Source: Thalassia testudinum (lineage: Eukaryota > Streptophyta > Magnoliopsida > Alismatales > Hydrocharitaceae). From it: a stretch of 64,000 nucleotides of DNA. Shown here piece by piece: positions 1 to 7,705 of this stretch. The translations under genes were made by a program, and so were the position numbers. The stretch is taken from the NCBI GenBank assembly GCA_037157565.1, contig JAZHRO010000063.1:153004501-153068500 (forward strand). Direction: 5' to 3'. The stretch's first letter is position 1. Each line of letters begins with the position of its first letter. Under the pieces are notes generated by a model. It did not search any database and was not told the DNA's origin. It was given only the letters and a program-made list of their open reading frames with translations.

Positions 1-2067
1 ACTATTTTCTTTTAGATATGCATAAAGTAATGCTATATTGTGCTGATTAGGTGTATTATGTCAATTACAGGTAATAAGCTGATAAGAAGCTAGATCTGAA
101 GCTGTATCTGAAGCTGGATCTGAAGAATAAGGAATAATTGGTGTTGCAGCAGAGTTGGAACGGAAGACCTAGAATAAGATGTAGTAGACAATAATGTAAG
201 GGGGTTGAGGTATGCTATTCAATATAAGTAGGAGTAAAGTAGTAATTTATGAAGAACTTAGGTCTATCCTAGCCTCAGGATAGCCTAGAAGCCTTCCCAA
301 GCCTTAGCCACCCTTAGATTAGGTCACCACACCCTAAGAAACCTTAAAATCCTAATTCTAGCCTCTATCTAGATGTCTAGATAAGTTATAGGACGTCCAA
401 AACCCTTAGCCAACTATCGCACCCCTTAAACCCACTACTGCAGTGTTATTAGACGTCCAGACACTTGGTTAAACATCCAATTTCTGCAGAATAGCCAAGA
501 TATAACCTAGAATCCTTCCAGACTCTGATTAGACATCCAGAATTGAAGTCTAGACTTCTGATTTTTTAGTATAAGTCGTCTGATATTATTATTGGACATC
601 TGGAACTGCTCTCCAGTTCTTGCTTTGAGATTCAAGCCTCGATCTTGGATTTCTAGCTCCCTAAACCCAATTCCAACCCCATAGGAACCTAAATTAAGGT
701 GCCCTAACCCTAGTACATCACCTCTAGACCTCTCTAAGGACCAAATTAGGTCCACACTAAACCTAATTGACTTAGATCATAGTCAATTACCATTACCTAG
801 CCAATTGGACTCATAGGGTCCAATTGAGCTTAGATCTCAACCCATACATGTCCAATTGGACTCAATGAGAGTCCAATTGACCTAAGCCCAACATAATTGA
901 GTTATTTCACTCTCAATTAAGTTCACACCCATTCAATTAAACTTGTGTTAAGTTTAATTGCAATTCCCCCTTAGCAATTAGGGTTTGCAACCCTAATTTA
1001 AGGTCTACACCAACCTAAACCCCTTAGGACCTAACCTATATCACTTAGACACCTAGGGCACGACCACACACACACACACAACCATTCACGCACTCCCACA
1101 CAACCTAGAGTATTCTAGGTTCTTCCAAAGGTGGTGCCACTCTTGATTGCCAAAATTAGCAACCAAGAGCCATTCAAAGTTGAGATCCACAAATGGTGGA
1201 TCTAAAAACCACCTCTCTCTACCTTGGCTGGCCACTCTTGGAGCCCTCTCTAGAGAGTTCCACACATCTCTAGAGTGTCTCCCATAGGCCTATAAAAGGA
1301 CCTAAGGGGTGGCCATTTGCACCCATCCATCTCTTGGCATTATTCACTTCCATTTAGGTTAGCTACATTACACCTCCACTCCACCTCCACGAGTTGCTCA
1401 CCAAGGCCACAACCATCTCAACACCAGGATGCTGGATCACCTCTCCAACCTCTTTCCAAGGTCCATCCTAAGCACCATTGGCCGCCCCTCCTCTCAACCA
1501 ACTCAAAGGCCATCGAAGCCCACTTCCGAATGCCCTTATTTCTACTAGATTAGTAGCTTAGTTCTTCATTGTTTACATGCTTTTATTACTGCTTAGTAGT
1601 ATAGCTCTATATTCTCCCCCAATGATGCATGCTTAATCCCCCTCTAGATTCATGTATGCGATCATTTTCTATTAGCTAGATTTATGTTTTCAAGCTTTCC
1701 TCTATAAGCTTTCCACGAGTTCCATGTTGTAAACACCATGATGAATTAATGAAAGATCTTTTTCTATATTTATATATCTATGTGTTGAGAATCACCATGA
1801 GCTTATTGCAATATATTTTGTGTGATTAAAGTTTCCTGCTTTTAATTTCTGATATTCTGGCAACTAAGCATGTCGTGCATAAATCGACATGCAAGTTTAA
1901 GCAAGTAGGGCAAAAGAGATCGATTTCAAATTTGCATAAATGCCTCCTAGAGACGAACGACCGGGACTCAAGTCTCGTTATCTTTACAAATCATTTTTGA
2001 CAAGCGTTTAACGTGACTATACTATGATTTCTGATGATTTCAAGATGCGCGAAAATGACTTCTATCA
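1..2067 (+). repeat. E1 5' LTR (left edge cut by window)
   Basis: This stretch matches 54569-56768 along its length and the solo LTR at 11162-13286, and ends in CA immediately before a primer site. A TATA-like TATAAAAGG lies at 1291-1299. Four successive perfect stem-loops built on CAATTGGACTC and CAATTAAACTT lie at about 802-955. Several GACGTCC or decayed variants lie at 380-610, and a short CA repeat near 1068. ORFs in it are spurious. Confidence 0.9.
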
Positions 2068-2069
2068 AA

Positions 2070-2098
2070 TGGCGCCGTTGCTGGGGAGGCAACGCCAT
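2070..2098 (+). promoter_or_regulatory. E1 primer binding site (tRNA-Asp) with overlapping hairpin
   Basis: TGGCGCCGTTGCTGGGG at 2070-2086 starts two bases after the LTR and is complementary, with one mismatch, to the 3' end of plant tRNA-Asp (GTC), the usual Athila primer. CGTTGC (2076-2081) pairs perfectly with GCAACG (2089-2094), so half of the primer site lies in the arm of a hairpin. Confidence 0.9.
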
Positions 2099-3785
2099 TT
2101 TTTTTATTTAAATCTTTTGAGCTATCATTGATAAATCTTCCTCTTCTTGTCTTTGGATGTGCAAGAAAAATAGGAAAAAAATGGGATCTGCACACACAAC
2201 GAGTGCGGGAAAAAATTCCACGTGCACATCATATCTGCCTTAGTCTCTAGTTTTTTTTTTGAACCCTAGGTTTGATTTTCTTCTAGCAAGTTCATTTGAA
2301 AAAAAAAACCTTATTCATTTTTGCGAAAAGGAAGAAAAAAAATCAAAGAAAAAAAATTCTAGGTAGTTAGATTAGGTTTCTTTTTGAATTCTAGGTTAGT
2401 TTTGAAAAAAGCAAAAAAATATATTTTCGAAAATCCTTTGAAAAAAAAAATCTTTCTTGAAAGAAAAAATTCAAAAGTTTTTGAAAAAAAAAGAAAATTA
2501 TTTTAGTGGGAGGTTTGAATTTTAAAATCAAACACCTTTTAAAAGCTTTTCCACCATCCCCTGATTTTCAGCCAGAGTTCAAAGTCTGTTTTAAAAATTC
2601 AATTGCCAAAAAATTAATAAGAGAAAAATTCTGAAATTCAGATTAAACCTTCATTTTCAAACCATCTTTCCATTGTTTTGAAAAATTCTAAGTACAAAAT
2701 TTTTAAAAATTTGCGAAGTGACCCAAATTTGAGAATTTTCAAAATTCCAAAACCAATTCCAAGCAATCCGCGAATTTTTTTTGACTAAAAATGATGGGGT
2801 TTGAAAGATAATCTCATTGGCTTTAGTTTTCATATTTTTTCCGAATTTTTGAAAATCATGTGATACTATTTCAATTTGAAAAATTGACCAGGGGTCAAAA
2901 TTCCAGATCTGACCCCTTGACATTTAAAAATCTCTACAAATTTGATTGAAATAGCAAAAATTACAAAAAAATATTTTCTAAAAAGATAATTGAAAAAGGA
3001 ATCTACTCACTAAATTTTAATTTAGTTGGATTCAAAGTTTGTTTAGAGAACTATTTTTATTCTTTTGGTCTACTAAAGAAGAACAAACAAAAGAATAAAA
3101 AATCCTAGAATTGCATGAACACTAGGTTACATCTTTAGGGTTACAATCTAGAGACCACATTTGGGCTAGACTAGACTTAATCAAGTCTAGTGCTTAGTCG
3201 GTGAGCTTGGTCACCTTGTGGGCTACTCACCACAAACCCCAACTGAAGAAAAATAGGCTAAAATCAATTCTAAAACACTAAGTCAACCCAAATTCGTTGT
3301 CATACTACTGCGTGCTTTCAACCTCTTGGCTAGGTTAGCTTGAGAGGTGGGAATCACTTTCAGTTGGTTGTACAATGAATTTTTCTTCAGGAATTCGAGC
3401 TCAGAACGAAAAATCTGGTCATCCGATCATAAGGACCATCTGATTGATAGGGCCTTAGTCTTGTTTGGCTTGGCTACACCAACCCACGGGTTGGGTGATG
3501 TGTGCAAGGAAGGAGGTCACTTAGACCTCGACTAGTTGGACCCTGGGAGCTGCTCCCAAGGAGGCGAGTAACCTCGCCAGGACTATCTTCTCCCCCACCG
3601 TCTTCTTCTATCTGCTTAGCTGCAATGGCTAACCCTGGATCTAGACCTAATCAGGATCCAGAAGAGCTAGATCCATGAGCTTATCTGAGAGCCCGGGTCA
3701 CTAAATCTGCTCAACCTTGGGATCAGAACCCAAGGTGGCGAAGGCGACTTTTCGCTTACCTGATCCTTCTCCTCGGGTTATCGAA
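2099..3785 (+). other. E1 untranslated leader, no gene seen
   Basis: About 1.7 kb between primer site and first ORF. The first kilobase is AT-rich with many A and T runs; from about 3100 it becomes more balanced. I see no gag-like or other recognisable protein in any frame, only short open stretches. The region 3180-3560 has the character of the pre-ORF leader of E5 and E2B but without clear base-level identity. Confidence 0.6.
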
Positions 3786-3902
3786 ATGGTTAACCCATAT
3801 CCTAACATTAGATATTATGACCCATACTAGTCGGTCCCTCAAAGGACCACATCTTATAACCCAAGATATGAATTTCATACTCCTGCTTCTCACCCATGGA
3901 AT

Positions 3903-4211
3903 ATGGGTAGACCTGATTCACGCCCTGGAACCCCTGAAGAACTACCGGTGCATGTGCGATCACATTACAGACTAAAGAGAGCTATAGGTAGTGCTAAGGA
4001 GAAGGCTGCATTCTACCTACACGAAATCCAAGCTATCACTGAGCCGAACGAAAGACAAAGCTGGATTCCGTATCAACAAGCTGTAATGAAGCTCCTTCAT
4101 GGAACAACAGGGATAACAAGGCTAATTGGACAAAATTGGGAAACTCGAGAACTACTACTTTTGAGATATCAAGTGGAAAATAGCCTTGAAGACCTCAAGA
4201 ATCTGAAATGA
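3903..4211 (+). CDS. E1 ORF1, unknown 102-residue protein
   Basis: A 102-codon ORF encoding a charged, helix-prone protein without a recognisable domain. Its frame is open further upstream to an ATG at 3786, apart from one TAG (near 3828), so the original ORF was probably longer. Its stop codon overlaps the ATG of the next ORF (ATGA at 4208-4211), a start-stop overlap that could be chance. It sits where an autonomous element would have gag, but it lacks the Retrotrans_gag pattern seen in E2 and E5. Function unknown; it could be a degraded gag-derived or captured sequence. Confidence 0.45.
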   Translation: MGRPDSRPGTPEELPVHVRSHYRLKRAIGSAKEKAAFYLHEIQAITEPNERQSWIPYQQAVMKLLHGTTGITRLIGQNWETRELLLLRYQVENSLEDLKNLK

Positions 4212-5551
4212 CTACGTCGGAAGGACACATAGAAGATTCTCGGGAGTACATGCTAGAAGATCATTCAGGGGAAGAAGAATCTAGCTTGGATATGAGACAG
4301 GAGCAGGAAGTATGCCGAATGGGTTCGTTTGAGAACTCCATTCAAGAAATTGAGGAGGAAAGGACTGATATCTCTAGGACTGAGCCACAATCGGATTATC
4401 CTAAATCCTGGGAGATACCTCATGGGTTAGAAAACCCAAGCGAAGTAGATCCAGTTGAGGATATGGATCTTGAGGCAAACATTACATGCGACACTACTGA
4501 TCAATCTAGGCCACTTCCCATTGTAGGTGAACCTGTGCTAGAGCCAACATCTTCTAATCTTCACTCTTCTTCTTCTAACTACATCCCTAATTCGAATCTT
4601 AGAGATTTTGAGATGACACTTTCCATCCGTGATCCTGGCATCCGAAGACCAGAAATAGCTATGGATGATTTGACCGAAGAAATAAATATCCAAGAATTTG
4701 AACTTGAGATTCGCGACAAGGCGGGAAAGCAAAATGTGGTAGCTGATCACTTGTCCCACCTTCCTTCTGAAATAATTGACCCTTCCGGACCTATCACAGA
4801 ACATTTTCCTGATGAGCACCTCCTGACTATCAGTACGAGTCTTCCATGGTTCGCTGATATAGTTAATTACCTGGCATCACATCAGATTCCGCCCGATTGG
4901 CCGAAGGCCAAGAAGGACAAATTGCATTCCGATGCCAAGTATTACCTATGGGAAGACCCGTATCTATTCCGCATTGGTGCTGATCAGATAATTCGACGGT
5001 GCATCGCGGAAATGGAAATCACAGACATACTCTCGTTTTGCCACGATCAGGCATGCGGTGGACATTTCTCAGGACATAAAACCGCATCAAAAGTCCTCCA
5101 ATGTGGCTTTTACTGGCCCACAATTTTCAAGGATGCATACAATCACTGTAAGGCATGTTCCCGTTGCCAGACTCTGGGCAACATGAGCCATCGAGACATG
5201 ATGCCTCTACAGCCGATCTTGGTATGCGAAATTTTTGATGTCTGGGGGATTGATTTCATGGGACCCTTCCCGATCTCGGATGGCTTCGAATACATCTTAC
5301 TCGCAGTTGACTATGTGTCCAAGTGGATAGAAGCCATTCCGACCCGAACCAACAATCATAAAGTTGCTATAAAATTCATTCATCAAAACATTTTCTCAAG
5401 GTTCGGGATCCCACGTGCTATAATTTTCGACGGAGGGACCCATTTCACAAACGCTCAGTTCAGGTCACTGATGACCAAATACGGGGTGTCACACCGAATC
5501 TCTACTCCTTACCACCCCCAAACTAATGGTCTAGCTGAGCTATCTAACTGA
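4208..5551 (+). CDS. Chimeric ORF: E1 acidic protein fused in frame to E2A integrase
   Basis: An uninterrupted 447-codon ORF. Residues 1 to about 161 come from E1: Glu/Asp/Ser-rich, no domain recognised. From base 4691 (residue 162) the sequence is nearly identical to E2B from 19977. It encodes the end of RNase H (with VADHLS), the integrase zinc-binding region ([13 protein letters not shown], then CKACSRCQ) and the catalytic core with D (GIDFMG), D (FDGGTHF) and E (GLAELS). The normally conserved SDGG serine is Phe here. The ORF ends at a TGA that replaces an Arg codon still present in E2B. The reading frame is kept exactly across the junction. Most likely it is an accident of recombination, but it is the longest intact integrase-bearing ORF on this side of the window. 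Confidence 0.75.
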   Translation: MTTSEGHIEDSREYMLEDHSGEEESSLDMRQEQEVCRMGSFENSIQEIEEERTDISRTEPQSDYPKSWEIPHGLENPSEVDPVEDMDLEANITCDTTDQSRPLPIVGEPVLEPTSSNLHSSSSNYIPNSNLRDFEMTLSIRDPGIRRPEIAMDDLTEEINIQEFELEIRDKAGKQNVVADHLSHLPSEIIDPSGPITEHFPDEHLLTISTSLPWFADIVNYLASHQIPPDWPKAKKDKLHSDAKYYLWEDPYLFRIGADQIIRRCIAEMEITDILSFCHDQACGGHFSGHKTASKVLQCGFYWPTIFKDAYNHCKACSRCQTLGNMSHRDMMPLQPILVCEIFDVWGIDFMGPFPISDGFEYILLAVDYVSKWIEAIPTRTNNHKVAIKFIHQNIFSRFGIPRAIIFDGGTHFTNAQFRSLMTKYGVSHRISTPYHPQTNGLAELSN

Positions 5552-6136
5552 GAGATCAAGAAGATCCTTCAGGTTACTGTTCAACCTGATAGAAAAGATT
5601 GATCTTCCCGGCATTCGGAAGCATTGTGGGCCCATAGGACCGCTCACAAGACCTAATTAGGAATGTCTCCCTTCAAACTAGTGTACGGGAAGGCATGTCA
5701 CCTCCCCATCGAATTGGAGCATAAAGCCTATTGGGCAGTATGGAATTGTAATCTAGATCTTTCTAAGGCTGGAACCCACAGAAGACTTCAAATAAGCGAG
5801 ATCGATGAATTACGCCACGACGCGTATGAGAACTCGCGAATTTATAAAGAACGGGTTAAAGCTTTTCACGGCAAACACATTTCTAGAAAGGTCTTTCATC
5901 CTGGTCAAAAGGTTTTACTCTTTGATGCCCAACTCCAATTATTCCCAGGAAAGCTAAGATCTAAGTTGGTCGGACCCTACCAAGTCCGACAAATCTTCGA
6001 AAATGGAGCCATTGAAATCAGCCCACTCAGCCATGATTCTGAACCCTTTGTTGTGAACGGTCAGAGACTCAAACCGTTCATTGACATGACCGATATAGAT
6101 TTGGCTGAGTCATCCTTTACCCTCCATTCCTCTTGA
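5552..6136 (+). pseudogene. E2A integrase C-terminal part, broken
   Basis: Continuation of the integrase in the same frame, homologous to 20857-21420, with in-frame stops at about 5600 (TGA in place of Trp) and near 5654. The last 157 codons (5663-6136) are open and hold the conserved C-terminal module ([15 protein letters not shown], later [10 protein letters not shown] and KLVGPYQVR). The TGA in the KD-stop-SS context is shared with E2B (20884) but not with E7, which has Trp; E2A and E2B therefore descend from the same already broken copy. Confidence 0.8.
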
Positions 6137-7667
6137 GCTCATTGCGCCCAGCCGATGGCATAAAACTTAGCGCTTAACCGGAGGCAACTCGTCATTCTTT
6201 GAAAAACCCGAAACCTTTTCTGACATCTCTATGCGGAATTCATATTGCACTTTAGGGTTCATCCATTAGAACAACCGACTTCACCTCAGGTATCCCTACC
6301 TGAGATTAGAAATCGTTCGCAACAAGTCACTTCGACACATTCACTCACCACACACCTGTCCTAATGCATGAACTAAGCTGAAATCGAACCCACCTAATTC
6401 ACAATGGGGACATTGCAAATCTTAGGCATGGGGGCGGTATGAAAATGAAAAATGTCAGGAAAATTCATATCAAGAAAGGGTTTCATTTAAAAAAAAAAAA
6501 AGACTTGAAGGAGGGGAGGAACAATTCAGGGTCATACAAATGAGAGGAGGAAAAGAGTAAAATGCCAAAAAAGGAGCACAAAATGAAAATGAAAAGAAAT
6601 AGTCATTAGTAAAAGATTAAGGGGTTAACTGAAGTTCTAGACTAAATCAAGAAAAAGAAAAAAAGTGCTAAGGAGATATAACAAGAGATTAGCGGGAACG
6701 CTGGTCTTACGCCTCCTTGGCTAGATTCGTTAGCTTAAAAATTCACGTATCTGCTAAAATCTGGATAATCCTCAAGAGGTTAGGGAAAATGCGAAGCTTG
6801 AGTATTAGGACTAAGGCTTAGGAAGTATTCAGCCTCGTTAACTGACCTCCGATTTGCGGGATTCGGTAACCTAAGCACCCCAAATTCACACACGGTCTGG
6901 TTCAGTGCGCATAAACATCCAAATCACGCAAAAGCATTTAATGTTCTACAAAAGTCACCTAGATTAGGAGTGGCCAATCAACACAAGTTGATTTGGACGA
7001 GTTCCCAATGCGGAGAGGAGGGAAATTCCCCTCGAAGATGTGTAACAACATATCGTCTCCTCGGTGCTTGTCTCTTAGGATATTTAAATATCCTACTGGG
7101 GGCATGTAAGCACTCTGCTGGTTTAGATACCATGGGCAGCATTATCACGAAATGTCGATCGCCAGGGTCTGAATTCGGCCACGGAACGCCATGGGTGGGA
7201 TTATCTCGAAATCTCGGAAGCCAGGGTTCTGGGGGTTGCCATGGGTGGGATTATCTCGAAATCTCGAAAGCCAGGGACCCTTGAGGATTGATGATGGGGA
7301 TGAGGAATCTGATACAGACCATGTTGAGAAGCTAATCCGAAGCTAGAAATAAAAAGAAAAAAGAGAGAAAAGCTCTCCAAACAAATAATTCTTCTATCTC
7401 TCTCTTACAAAAACACACTGCAAAACTGAACCTAGGCTAAAAATGTCTCAAGCACGGGAGCTTTAACCGCGGAGTCCAACAAACCCTAGGTTAGTTTCTG
7501 TGGGCCTTAGAAACCTTTGCGGAGGACTGAGGCTAAAGCGGAATAGGTTCGCATTTTCCTTGGTACTTGAATACCTCTAGGCCTATTGTCGGCATTCTAA
7601 CCTAATCACAAAAGAAAAAGAAAAGCACTTACACTCAGGGTCTAGAACAGAAGTTAAAACCTTGAAA
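6137..7667 (+). other. E2A 3' untranslated region with conserved structured motifs
   Basis: No credible gene; the ORF at 6970-7284 crosses repeats. In order: remnant of the GGAGGCAAC hairpin after the stop (about 6171); stem CTCAGGTA/TACCTGAG (6285-6304); second polypurine-like box with GGGGACATTGCAAAT and TTAGGCATGGGGG (6401-6434); A/G-rich stretch 6480-6670; perfect 20-base palindrome TAGGATATTTAAATATCCTA (7076-7095); and three tandem units with ATTATCnCGAAAT...GCCAGG (7136-7168, 7193-7227, 7243-7277). All recur in E2B and most recur in E3 and E7. Confidence 0.75.
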
Positions 7668-7705
7668 TTTTGCTAAGGGACTAGCAAAAGCTAGGCATGG
7701 GGGTA
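7668..7705 (+). promoter_or_regulatory. E2A pre-LTR hairpin and polypurine tract
   Basis: TTTTGCTA (7668-7675) pairs with TAGCAAAA (7682-7689) around AGGGAC. It is followed by CTAGGCATGGGGGTA, the plus-strand primer tract, ending directly at the TG of the LTR (7706). The same arrangement precedes the LTR in E2B, E3, E5, E6 and E7. Confidence 0.85.

Noticed and set aside
4208..5551. Idea that the chimeric ORF is a domesticated host integrase gene
   Set aside because: Its second half is nearly identical to E2B and it is directly followed by the decayed remainder of the same gene; no introns or promoter separate from the element are visible.
6970..7284. 104-codon ORF in E2A and the similar ORF at 22161-22550
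   Set aside because: It crosses the palindrome and tandem units, whose copy number differs between the two, and the frame is not kept; the conservation is at RNA level.
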